Below are positions 10,738 through 20,368 of a DNA stretch of 64,000 nt, piece after piece. The position numbers were made by a program, and so were the translations under genes. Source of the DNA: Nilaparvata lugens (lineage: Eukaryota > Arthropoda > Insecta > Hemiptera > Delphacidae). Under the pieces are notes generated by a model, which was given only the letters and a program-made list of their open reading frames with translations, was not told the origin of the DNA and searched no databases. The stretch is from positions 49,553,975 through 49,617,974 of the forward strand of contig NC_052511.1 in the NCBI RefSeq assembly GCF_014356525.2, given 5' to 3'. Every line of letters starts with the position of its first letter. Positions within the stretch are counted from its first letter, which is position 1.

Positions 10738-10966
10738 AATAAAGGAAAGAACTGGCTCATACACGTACGGGATAGGAAAATATTATGTTTGACGCATCAT
10801 CACGTCTAAACTACTAGACTGATCAACTTGAAATTTTGCATATAGATTCTTAATTAACCAAGGATGGTTCTAGGCCTATTTCAAACTCTTCAAGATTCCA
10901 CTTGGTCAAGTTTTCAGTTTGTCAAGTTTTAAAATAGACCCTTGCGGAGCACGGGTTACCTGATAG
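10738..10966 (+). mobile_element. Helitron-like family U copy
   Basis: A|TCTATACTATAATAAAGG at left; GCGGAGCACGGGTTACCTGATAG|T at right. Relatives at 14118-14368 and 33240-33455. Consensus 3' end has an ACGGGTTACCCGT hairpin a few bases before the CTRR terminus, as Helitrons do. Confidence 0.75.
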
Positions 10967-11203
10967 TAACTTTATAATTGAGAGGAAATCTTCATGAGAA
11001 ACAAGTTGAAGAAAGCTTTCTTCGAGATGCTTTTCAATGATTCTAATCGCAAAGTCATCAACTCAACTAAATTCATAATTTGCTCAAGAAATGCAATCAC
11101 TATTAATATTCATGATTTCACTTTTCATTTAATATTGATGCAGTGATTATCTTTATCAGATGAAAGCATATTTCTCCCAAGTCTATTATGATGTTCTTAG
11201 AGC
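10967..11203. other. unassigned sequence
   Basis: Nothing recognised. Confidence 0.3.
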
Positions 11204-11567
11204 ATATAGTGAGGTCCACTTTATAATGGCAGTGTTTGATTAGCAATGGTATTGCTATCCTTGTCTATCATTCGACAAAGCGGATAGCACTATCTCTTTC
11301 TCGCTTTTGTTGCCAGATCGTCTTTCAACAATTTAGAATTGATAATTAATTAACAAAATATTTCATCTTAATTATGAGATTATTCAAAATATAATTTCTT
11401 GCTCAATAAAATATAATTGATTATTTTAAACGAGAATGAGCAGTTAATATTACATCAATAAACCTGTATCAGCTAACATCTATAGAAGGAATTGACAAGA
11501 CAGAGATTCGGCAACGTTGTTCTGCTATCTTTCTTCACTGCCATTATAAGGTGGACCTCACTATAGT
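11203..11567. mobile_element. MITE family A, long form
   Basis: Perfect-type inverted ends TAGTGAGGTCCAC(TTATAA)TGGCAGTG and complement, TA at both borders, 361 bp. Subterminal arms TAGCAATGGTATTGCTATCC. TA duplication suggests Tc1/mariner mobilisation; no transposase inside. Confidence 0.85.
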
Positions 11568-11671
11568 GATAAAAAGTACGGTATAAAATAGTGCCAAGTT
11601 TTTAGGCAAAATACTGACATGGAGATCAGTAGACATCTACTTCAATATAAAATAAGAGTATTGTATTGAGA

Positions 11672-12475
11672 ACATAACGATGGAGAAAAGATAGCATAAG
11701 AAGATATCCCGCCATGGTTTGTAGAATTCAAAGTTTTGAAGTTTAGTATAAAATTATGGAGATGCGTATCAAGTTGAGATTTTACTGTATCATATTGTGT
11801 TGATACTGTATCATGTGTGTTGTGATACTGTATCATTTATGGTGATACCATAGAGAAAAGATAGCTTAAATAGATATCCTATGGTTTGAAAATTCATTCA
11901 ATGTTTGGGAGTATTGTATCAAATTATGGTGATGTGTATCAAGTTGAGATTATACTGTATCATTTATGGTGATACCATGGAGAAAAGATAGCTTAAGAAG
12001 ATATGCCATGGTATAGGACGTTTATGTTCCGAATTTCAAGCCGATTACTGTCGACTACTGTCTATTATTACTGTTTTGTTGGGGTGAGAGTGTAAGAACG
12101 GCACAATATGAGAGACTACCAGCATCTCATAGCTTCACGAAAAACAACTACTAGGACTATCGGCTTGAGTTAACAGTAAAATTTGCAACATAAACGCCTT
12201 ATACCATGGCATATCTTCTTATGCTATCTTTTCTCTATTGTATAACCATAAATGATACAATATCACCACAAAATGATACTGTATCACCAAAAATGTTACT
12301 GTATCACCACATATGATACAGTATCACTACATACGATACAGTATAACGGTACAGTAAAACAGTGTAACACAACTTGATACACAAGATCATAATTTTATAC
12401 AAAACTTCCAAACTGAATGAATTTTACAAACCATGGGATATCTTGTTAGGCTATCTTTTTTCTATGATATAACTG
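11672..12475. repeat. 800-bp composite palindrome around MITE E
   Basis: Left arm (11672-11973) contains two tandem variants of a unit with TGATACTGTATCATTTATGG and CAAGTTGAGATT. The right arm (12245-12475) is the inverse, with five GATACAGTATCAC-type short repeats. The centre is MITE E (11973-12244). Confidence 0.75.
11973..12244. mobile_element. MITE family E copy 1
   Basis: Inverted arms of about 100 bp starting ACCATGGAGAAAAGATAGC, through CATGGTATAGGACGTTTATG and GCCGATTACTGT; centre has GAGAGACTACCAGC. Other copies at 15266-15543, 15630 (split) and 19107-19384. Confidence 0.8.
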
Positions 12476-12551
12476 AAAAATGAGTTCGGAATCTGTAATG
12501 TAAAACGAATCTATTACAACCTATTGAAGGAAGAAACCCATATTTATGATA

Positions 12552-12770
12552 ATGCTATCATAGCCACGTCTAATACAAGGCTCCGGCCTACGATATTGCA
12601 ACGTCGCAGTGCAGGCCTAGAATCTAATACATGATTGGTGAAAAAGATCAGATGGTATTTTTAAAAATCTTTTTCACCAATCATGTATTAGATTCTAGAC
12701 CTACACTGCGACGTTGCAATATCGTACGCCGCGACCTGTTATTAGAGGTGGCTTTGATGCTATGTATAAA
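12552..12770. mobile_element. hairpin MITE Y, hAT-like
   Basis: Arms of about 93 bp with an 18-bp loop (ends CATAGCCACGTCTAATA / TATTAGAGGTGGCTTTG). Flanks repeat ATGCTAT, a 7-8 bp target duplication as in hAT elements. Confidence 0.7.
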
Positions 12771-13215
12771 AATAGAGAACTCATCAAAATATTACTCCAC
12801 TTTTGAAAAGACTTATAGACCCCAACAACTGATTCATTTCTTATGCTAATGTTTGAAGGAAAAGTTGCATGAATTCATGCCATATTGCATGCAACAGTGA
12901 TTGCTTTAACAAGCCTCCTAGTTTGCTACATCATGTGAGACGATTTTGATCGCATATCTTATCGAATGTAGAAACTGTGAATTGTAAGAAAATGTCTGAA
13001 TAGGCAAGCAACTAGAAACGAAAGTAAAGTTGTTAACAATCTGAAAGAAAGCATTTTTTCTCTTGTAATTTTGTGAGGTGAATGTATACCTGGCCTGTTT
13101 AATATGTTGATTGATTTTCCAGTTAAAGAGTTTTCATTTATTTTAAATTTACTGGATGAATCAATTTAGTATACATAATAGGATAATTTGAAGGAGACAA
13201 AGTTATCTGTTGTCT
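12771..13215. other. unassigned sequence
   Basis: No borders or coding signal seen. Confidence 0.3.
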
Positions 13216-13229
13216 CCTTGAATAAATAA

Positions 13230-13478
13230 TAATAATAATATTCGTATGGCTTTTATTGGTGGGGAGATCCTGACGGAAGTTCCACCTCGCCTGAATATAT
13301 CATTTGAGCCGTCAATGAGCCTTACGACTGTCATACTTCAGCCGGGACCGACAATTTAAAGTGCCCATCCGATAACACGGGAGTGACCAGTTCAAAAACT
13401 TTTGGCTCTGAGTGGGTTTGAACCCGAGATCTGTAGGTTACTAAGCAAGCACTCTATCCACTAGACCACGGATCACTC
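13230..13478 (-). mobile_element. tRNA-derived SINE M copy 1
   Basis: On the minus strand begins with a tRNA-like head: box A TGGTCTAGTGGATAGAG, box B GGGTTCAAACCC. Then a 170-bp body (CGGTCCCGGCTGAAGTATGA) and an (AAT)n tail at 13230-13242. Perfect 14-bp target duplication CCTTGAATAAATAA at 13216-13229 and 13479-13492. Pol III-transcribed and mobilised by a LINE. Second copy at 28318-28575. Confidence 0.9.
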
Positions 13479-13492
13479 CCTTGAATAAATAA

Positions 13493-13764
13493 ATTAACAA
13501 TACATAATATCAAGAAAAATTATAAGATGGGGGAATAATAACTAATAATTATAAATTCATATTCAATTGATACTATCTTGAACTCTACTGATACAAATGA
13601 CTCATAAAGTTTCTAAATTCAATTGAAACTACCTTGATAAAATTTGTTGAATAGAAATAATTCTTGATATTATAGAATTCCTCCGTAATTGAAAAAACAG
13701 AGTTTTACTACAAAACTGCAGTCCTGTGTACAAATCTAATAAATGTGGACGCGACAAACATAAA
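13493..13764. other. unassigned sequence
   Basis: A short motif (CAATTGATACTATCTTGA / CAATTGAAACTACCTTGA) occurs twice at 13563 and 13620; nothing else. Confidence 0.35.
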
Positions 13765-13905
13765 ACTGTGTTTTATCGAATTCTCTGTTTTGAAAAAACT
13801 GTGTTTTTTCGAATTCTCTGTTTTGAAAAAACTGTGTTTTTTCGAATTCTCTGTTTTGAAAAAACTGTGTTTTTTCGAATTCTCTGTTTCGAAAAAACTG
13901 TGTTT
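13765..13905. repeat. 33-bp minisatellite, about 4 copies
   Basis: Unit contains CTGTGTTTTTTCGAATTCTC plus TGTTTTGAAAAAA. 33 is a multiple of three, so both strands stay open, which creates false peptides of repeated KTVFFRILCFE type. Confidence 0.9.
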
Positions 13906-14117
13906 TTCGTAATTGACTGATCCAATTCAATTGAATAAGACTTCTTGGACTCATCTGATAATAATTTTGCTCAAAGTTTTTTTTCAAATCTAACTCTTAT
14001 GCTCAAGTTTGTGTAACTGTTTACGTTAAGTTACAAAATATGAATGAAATTCAAATCCAAATGTCAACCATTTTATTTATTCAGAATGGATGGTTAACGT
14101 AACATTTTTATTAGGTA

Positions 14118-14368
14118 CTAACGGGTAACCCGTGCTCCGCAGGGATCTAATTGAAAACTTGACAAACTGAAAACTTCTATTGAAACCTTGAAGAATTTAA
14201 AATAGACCTATAACCATCCTCGGTAAATTAAGAATCTATGTGCTAAGTTTCAAGTTAATCAGTCCAGTTGTTCAGACCTGATGAAGCGTCATTCGTGAAT
14301 TTCTATCCCGTACTCTTTCTATTACGCCAACTCTTTCTTTTATTCCAAATCTTTTATTATATTATAGA
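14118..14368 (-). mobile_element. Helitron-like family U copy 2
   Basis: Plus-strand order A|CTAACGGGTAACCCGTGCTC ... ATTATAGA|T. Terminal hairpin ACGGGTAACCCGT intact; 3' tetranucleotide reads TTAG, a variant of CTRR. Confidence 0.7.
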
Positions 14369-14451
14369 TAAGAATTACTTATGAAAATGCGTTTCCCAAG
14401 AAACAACATACAATACAGTCAGTATGCTAAGTTGAAAATAACGGAGTAAGT

Positions 14452-14595
14452 CCCGGTTGCACAAAAGCCGGTTAAATTTTAACCTTGATTAATTCCACGA
14501 GAACCAATCAGAAAAGCCGTTTCAAAAACGCCTTCTCTGATTGGTTCTCATGGAATTAATCATGGTTAAAATTTAAGCAAATTAAAAACCGGGTC
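14452..14595. mobile_element. MITE family H copy 1
   Basis: Palindrome with ends CCCGGTTGCACAAAAGCCGG and inner arms AGAACCAATCAGA; TAAG on both flanks. Relatives at 39394, 48440 and 54683. Confidence 0.75.
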
Positions 14596-14682
14596 TAAGT
14601 TTATAACAATTCAGTAGATCTCTTTAATTGTTAATAAGTCATTTCCTAGTCTCATATTGAATCTAAATAATTTTCTCCTTTC

Positions 14683-14862
14683 CTTTTCAGGTTTTTATGA
14701 ATCCACGTGATTAAATATTTACATAATTCATTCATCTATAGGCCTATATTATAATGTACGATAACTTACATTGTCCTTTTCTTTTCATGTTTTTTATAAA
14801 TCCATGAGTGATTAAATATTTACATTATTCATTCATTCATATAATGTATGATAACTTACATT
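14683..14862. repeat. ~90-bp tandem duplication
   Basis: Two diverged copies containing GATTAAATATTTACAT and TGATAACTTACAT. Confidence 0.65.
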
Positions 14863-15077
14863 TCTATCTCACTGAGTGGACACATTTCTTGACAACTTCC
14901 ATAAACAAACGGTCGATTTAGTGGTTCATTCCCAATTGAATGTCCATCCTGAAATTGAATGTAGAAGATGAATTGAAAATAAGATACTGTTTGAAAATAA
15001 ATATAAATGATACCATAATTTGAAGTGATAGGTTTTTATCACTTTCAACTCTAATAATCCTTTTATTTTTCTTACTA

Positions 15078-15240
15078 GACTACAGTGCATTACAAAATAA
15101 TTATCTGAAAGACATTTCAAGTGGTACCTACTAGTTTTACAATAAATAAATTATATTTTTGACAAAATCTCAGTGTTTTCATTAATAGAATACTAGAATA
15201 CAGCGCATTACGAAAAAATTATCTAAAAAACATTTCAAGT
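15078..15240. repeat. short direct duplication
   Basis: About 45 bp around CATTTCAAGTG at 15078-15122 and 15191-15240; surroundings unassigned. Confidence 0.45.
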
Positions 15241-15265
15241 GTCTAAATTTATACTTTGTAGTGGT

Positions 15266-15543
15266 AAAGTCATAGATAAGAGATAGCATAATATGAAGAT
15301 ATCCCACGGTATAGGGCGTTTATGTTCAAATTTTTAATCTTAACTCAATCTGATAGTCCTGGTACTCCTTTTTTGTAAAGTTATGTGACGCTGGTAGTCT
15401 CTCTTACTGTGCCGTTCTCACACTCTCATCCGGCCAAAACAGTGATAATAGACAGTAGTCGGCAGTAATCGGCTTCAAATTTTAAACATAAACTACCTAT
15501 ACCATGGAATATCTTCTTTGCTATTTTTCTCTCTATGGTATAG
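15266..15543. mobile_element. MITE family E copy 2
   Basis: Arms TCCCACGGTATAGGGCGTTT / complement; centre GTGACGCTGGTAGTCTCT and GTGCCGTTCTCACACTC. Confidence 0.75.
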
Positions 15544-15670
15544 TTCAGTCAAATAGTCGCTTTTCAGTGGAGAGCCCCGAAAGAATTTTTCTCGATGGTT
15601 TACTCTCTTAGTAAGAGAGTCTCTCTCTCACAGTAAGAGAGACTACCAGCGTCACATAATTTTACAAAAA

Positions 15671-16350
15671 ATCTGGTGTGGCGCACTCACACAACTTTCC
15701 TTGCCGTTATGAAAATTGATCACCTGACGGTAGTGTTCCCGCGCATCTCAAGTCAACTATTCAAAGATTTGAGCCAGCTGGTGACAGGGCAATAACGCTG
15801 GAGACACACATGAGGTCTGCTATCTCTTCATGGTGAATGATTTTTTAATAGAATCAACAATAATTTGCAATAATTTAATAATCACATTTTCTCGAATTTA
15901 AAGCTTATTTCCAATTTTAGGTGAAAATGTTACTGAACATTAATTGTAGAGATTTTCATGCTCAATCTACTACCCTTGATTTTTTTTGTTTAAATAATAT
16001 CTGAAGCCTGATAATCGGGAATCTAAAATCGAACTTTGCATTGATGGGGCGGAGCTCCTGAAATTTTTACAGATATGGGACTTGTGGCAGTTGATAGAGC
16101 TTATCGATGACTATTTTAGGTATGAATTTGATCAAAATCGTTGGAGCCGTTTCTGAGAAAATCACGAAAAACCCTGTTTTTGACAACATTTTCGCCATTT
16201 TAGCCGCCATCTTGAATTGCATTTGATCGAAATTGTTCGTGTCGGATCCTTACAGTGGGAGGACCTTAAGTTCCAAATTTCAAGTCATTCCGTTAATTGG
16301 GAGATGAGATATCGTGTACACAGACGCACATACACTCATACACACACACA

Positions 16351-16407
<57 letters not shown>

Positions 16408-16543
16408 TACAGACCAATACCCAAAAACCACTTTTTTGGACACTCAGGGGACCTTGAAACGTATAGAAATTTAGAAATTGGGGTACCTTAATTTTTTTCG
16501 GAAAGCAATACTTTCCTTACCTATGGTAATAGGGCAAGGAAAG
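15671..16543 (+). mobile_element. element D copy 1
   Basis: Starts ATCTGGTGTGGCGCACTCAC, ends GGGCAAGGAAAG. The motif ACTTTCCTTGCC lies ~30 bp inside the left end and inverted at the right end. Body contains a decayed reading frame (KPDNW...GAELLKFLQIWDLWQ type), broken here, and a (CA)n run at 16338-16403. D copies at 20487, 32187, 43801, 44763, 60130. Class unknown; 5-6 bp A-rich target duplication. Confidence 0.8.
16338..16403. repeat. (CA)n microsatellite inside D
   Basis: About 30 CA units with one interruption; the same spot holds CA or GT arrays of other lengths in each D copy. Confidence 0.95.
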
Positions 16544-16674
16544 TAAAAAAGAAGTACCAGGACTATCAGATTAAGTTGATATTGAAAATTTGAACTGTAA
16601 TTCTGTATTGTGTATTTTTTATACACAACATATCACCAGCAACAGTATCTGGAGTGAATAAAACTCTTTCTCAC

Positions 16675-16811
16675 CGTATAATCAGGAGGAGGAGGACCAG
16701 GAACAATCTTTGGTAGTGAAGAGGCGATTGCCATCTTTCGTTTCACCAGAGATGAACGAAAAAAGAGTACTTCTCTTCTCCGTGGTTTCACATTCAGGTT
16801 CGAATTGTTTT
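16675..16811 (-). CDS. candidate internal exon
   Basis: Within a 158-codon minus-strand frame (17109-16633), this 137-nt part has an acceptor-like TTACCTGTTACAG before 16811 and a good donor, ACG|GTGAGA, after 16675. It would encode about 45 residues, basic at first (KPRRREVLFFRSSLVKRK), then a proline patch (PGPPPPDY), in phase 1 to phase 0. I do not recognise the protein. Alternatively the whole frame is one ORF: its first 23 residues resemble a signal peptide, but that start lies at the edge of repeat O (17087-17510), whose second copy also begins ATG.xAAAGTTTTTTGATCAG, so the apparent signal peptide may come from a repeat. No partner exons identified. Confidence 0.35.
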
Positions 16812-17086
16812 CTGTAACAGGTAACAGACTAGTAATGTAATAGAAGAATCTGATGTATTGAAATCTGTAAAATTTTATTACAAATAAGAAATTAGGTAGC
16901 CCTGAATAAATATGTTTTTCGCCACACTGCACAGAAAGCAGCTGTTTTCCAGTCCCTACGTAGATCTGAAAGACATTGTTTGCAGACGACTCTCGTCTGA
17001 CGTCAGAACAGGTTTCTTTACGGCCTAGGCCGGAAAGAGTACCCTTTCCAGCCGCTAACATGGAACTAAGAAAGATGATCAAAAAG

Positions 17087-17510
17087 CAGCTGATCAAAAA
17101 ACTTTTCATTATTCAATCATTAAAACATTTATAGACTAATAATATCATCTTATTGTCATTTGAAAGAATAAAAAAGTATAAACTAAACCTCCCACATAAT
17201 TGAACATCATCTTTAGGTTATTTAGACAAATCAGAATAAAAAATAAAAATTCTTGGACAAATTCCTGATATTCAGATTACCTCAGATTTGCTAGAGCTAT
17301 CACCTTCCACTTCTGCTTTCAGAAGTGCTTAGTAAACAACTATTCTCATATATTGTTTATTTTTGTGTGTGGCGAAAAATAGCGTTCGCACCACGGGCAA
17401 AAATGTTTTCCCGGCTCTCAATCTCGGCCTACGGCCTCGGACTTGAAAACCGATTTCGAGCCGGAAAAATATCATTTTCTGCTCTAGGTGTGAAATATAC
17501 TATTTTGTCA
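17087..17510. repeat. repeat O copy 1
   Basis: About 75-80% like 34218-34668, including CAGCTGATCAAAAAACTTT, CCTCCCACATAATTGAACAT, GATTACCTCAGATTTGCTAG and CGGCCTACGGCCTCGGACTT. The second copy lies inside element V, so this is probably a V fragment without its ends. Confidence 0.7.
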
Positions 17511-17512
17511 CA

Positions 17513-18245
17513 GCCATTCAATTTCAGCTGTTTTCCATGCATGAAATCAAACCGGTAAACAGCCGTTTGCAGTGCAAATAAACATATGATTCTCATTACA
17601 GCATACTCTACTGCTTAGACCAGTATGTTATAGAATAGACACGCTGGGAAGTCTAGCCTCTGAAGCCAACATCTACTGCCATATCGTCCCATCCTGACGT
17701 CAGCATCAGATAGAAAACTTTCAGATTGTGTCTATTTCAGAAGGATGTAAATTATTATTCATTAAAATGGTAAACTCCAGCTGCGCTCCCGCTGAAATAG
17801 ACACAATCTGCTATGGAAAACAATGTAAACAAACTCTACAGAAAAGTTTTCTATGTGAAGCTGACGTCACGATTTGAAGATATGGCAGTAGATGTTGGCT
17901 TCATCGACTTTCAGTATGAATATACAATAGGCCGTGTCTATGCTATAACTGGTCGAAGCTCTACTGTAATGAAACCAAATGTTTTCTTTACAGTCGAGTA
18001 TGTTTCCCAGTTCCGGAATAGGAACAGCAGAACTGCTACAAAAACCACCTTCAGCGCTCCAGGTGGAAGTTTTGTCAACTTCCACAAAATTCCTGATTCG
18101 GAATTTGTAAACTACACTAGGTTATTTATTATTTTTTGTCATAGTCATTCTTCAATTTCAGCTGTTTTCCATGCATGAAATCAATCCGGTAAACAGCTGT
18201 TTGCAGAACAAATAAGCATATGATTCTCATTACAGCATACTCTAC
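17513..18245. repeat. direct duplication flanking X/W
   Basis: 17513-17615 and 18147-18245 share TTTCAGCTGTTTTCCATGCA and CATATGATTCTCATTACAGC. Confidence 0.7.
17655..17912. mobile_element. inverted repeat X
   Basis: Arms 17655-17745 and 17790-17912 pair through GATATGGCAGTAGATGTTGG and CTGAAATAGACACAATCTG, with a short unpaired centre. Right arm has an insertion. Confidence 0.6.
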
Positions 18246-18617
18246 TGTAATGAAACCATAATTATGTTTTCTTTACAGTTGAGTATGTTTCCTAGTTGCG
18301 AAATAGGAATAGCAAAACTTCTATAGTGAGGTCCACGTTATAATGACAGTATTTGATCAACTTTGGTTTTGCTATCCTTGTCTATCATTCGACAAAGTTG
18401 GTGGTACTATCTATCCTTTTCCAAGTACACAACGGTGCCAATTATGTTTTTGAAAGTGTAGAAATATGATTAATTAATGCAGAGAATCTTCTATCTTCAT
18501 CCACTGTCATTATAACGTGGACCTCACTATACAAATAAACCACCTTCAGCGCTCCACGTGGAAGTTTTGTCAACTTCCACTAAATTCCTGATTCGGAATT
18601 TTGTAAACTAGGTTATG
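17964..18617. repeat. tandem unit W, two copies, one with A inserted
   Basis: Unit 17964-18128 (TCTACTGTAATGAAACC ... GATTCGGAATTTGTAAACTA) is repeated at 18243-18617, where MITE A interrupts it. A 121-codon frame across the first unit (17813-18178) is not preserved in the second and has no known motif, so I do not call it a gene. Confidence 0.7.
18322..18531. mobile_element. MITE family A, short form, in W
   Basis: Ends TAGTGAGGTCCACGTTATAA / complement, TA duplication. The empty site in the first W unit (CTGCTACAAA) versus CTTC-TA[..]TA-CAAA shows TA target directly. Confidence 0.85.
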
Positions 18618-19106
18618 TTTATAGAATGCATGTAGTAATGTCAGCACAAGAAGGTAATGTTTTCTATTTCTTAATAATTCTTTAGATAATAAATTATGAC
18701 AAAAAATGATGTACGTTACTTGGGCGTGAATGTCTTTTGCAGTGCTCGAATGAAATTCTAGTCTCGGCTAATGCCTCGACTTGAAACATCATTCTCGCCT
18801 TCAAAAGGCTCCTTCCCGTCCTTGTGACGTAAGATACTATTAATGAACTATAACTTTGAGCACGGATGATAGAAACAATTGTTCTATTAAAACTTAGGGT
18901 ATGATCACATTGTATGCACGTATATGAAAGTGGCCACGCTTGCAGATGAGAAACAAAATCTGGAAAGAGTCATAGAATCACTGACACTGAACGCGTGCAC
19001 TTGCTCGCTGCCTGCAGTGTGAGCAGCTACAGACAAGTCAAAACAAGTTTCTATGTATCTTTCCAAATTTCATTTCTCTTGCGAAGCACGGTTTACCTAA
19101 ATAAAT
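18618..19106. other. unassigned sequence with U terminus remnant
   Basis: Only TTGCGAAGCACGGTTTACCT at 19078-19097, like the Helitron U 3' hairpin, is recognisable. Confidence 0.3.
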
Positions 19107-19384
19107 AGTATCATAGAGAAACAATAGCATAAGTAGATATCCCATGGTATAGGGCGTTTATGTCACACCTTTTACTGCTATCTCAAGCCTATAGTCCACG
19201 TAGTTCTTTCCTGTGAAGCTTTATGACGCTGGTAGTCTCTCATATTGTGCCGTTCATACACTCTTACCCGGTCAAAACAGTAAAAATCGACAGTAATCGG
19301 CTTGAGATAACAGTAAAAGTTGCGACATAATCGCCCTATGCCATGGGATATCTACTTACGCTATTGTTTCTCTATGATAGTATT
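19107..19384. mobile_element. MITE family E copy 4, best preserved
   Basis: Near-perfect arms (TCATAGAGAAACAATAGC, GTAGATATCCCATGG...) over ~100 bp, bounded by AGTA and TAGTATT; centre GACGCTGGTAGTCTCTCA. Confidence 0.85.
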
Positions 19385-19551
19385 AAGGTCCAAAGTAAAC
19401 CCTAATCCGTGTTCCAATGGGATCATACCCTAATGGAAATAGATATTCCAATCATCTGAAAAGTGTAAAAATAAAACATATAAAATATTTTGTTATCTGT
19501 GATGTAAGGCTCATATTACACTGTAACACATCAGGCTGGAATATCACGAGC

Positions 19552-19931
19552 TATAATGAGGTCCACGTTATAATGGCAGTGGAGAAAGATAGGAGAACAA
19601 CGTTGCCGCTACTCTGTCTTGTCAATGCCTTCTTTAGAAGGTAGTTGATACCGGTTTATTGATGCAGTATTAACTGTTCATTCTAGTTTAAAATAATTAA
19701 TTATATTTTATTAAGCGAGAAAATTATATTTTTCAATAGTTTCATAATGAATTTTCATAATTAAGACGAAATATTTTGTAATTAATTATTAATTTTACAT
19801 TGTTAAAAGACGATCTGGCAACAGAGCAAAGCGAGAAAGAGGTAGCGCTATTCACTTTGTTGAATGATAGACAAGGATAGCAATACCATTGCTAATCAAA
19901 CACTGCCATTATAACGTGGACCTCACTATAG
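19552..19931. mobile_element. MITE family A, long form
   Basis: TATAATGAGGTCCACGTTAT ... CACTGCCATTATAACGTGG and CCTCACTATA, 380 bp, reverse orientation to the copy at 11203. Confidence 0.85.
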
Positions 19932-20167
19932 TTTTACGTACTCTAATTCTCTTATTCCGGTGTTCGAGCGAGTTGAGGGCATTATCAATATTATGACACT
20001 TATTAGAGTCGGACACCAGATTTTGGTGTCCCAGCGGTGTCCACTATCCAGGATAGCGAACTTTTGGTGATCATCAAACTACACCACCTAACTCGACTCT
20101 GGTGTCCTAGCGGTTTTAGGGCTGGTGTCACAAGTGAGACACTGATATCTGTGTCTCGCTGGTGTCA

Positions 20168-20346
20168 TAAAGCTTCGTTTACACCAAACTTATTAACAAA
20201 ATGTTTATAACTTAATCCTTATAGATTCTATTAGATTGAACATAATTTATCATACACATGATGAACATATGTGTTTGACAAGTTCTGTTTAATCTAATAG
20301 AATCTATAAGGATTATGTTATTAACATTTTGTTAATAACTTTGGTG
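20168..20346. mobile_element. MITE family F copy 2
   Basis: TAAAGCTTCGTTTACACCAA ... TTAATAACTTTGGTG; right end slightly truncated. Confidence 0.7.
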
Positions 20347-20368
20347 TGTCTCGACTGGTGTCTAATGC

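Larger units (their letters stand above)
15630..16605. mobile_element. MITE family E copy 3 (partial), split by D
   Basis: Left part 15630-15670 (CAGTAAGAGAGACTACCAGC...) and right part 16550-16605 (GTACCAGGACTATCAGATT...) join to the middle of E copy 2 in reverse. The break lies in an A-run and holds D copy 1. Confidence 0.75.

Noticed and set aside
13765..13905. Repeated 11-residue peptide (FFRILCFEKTV) on both strands
   Set aside because: It follows from a 33-bp minisatellite; no start context, conservation or neighbouring exon.
16217..16491. His/Thr repeat frames
   Set aside because: Produced by the CA microsatellite in element D.
17813..18178. 121-codon frame
   Set aside because: Assembled from inverted repeat X and unit W; the second W unit does not keep the frame, and no motif is visible.
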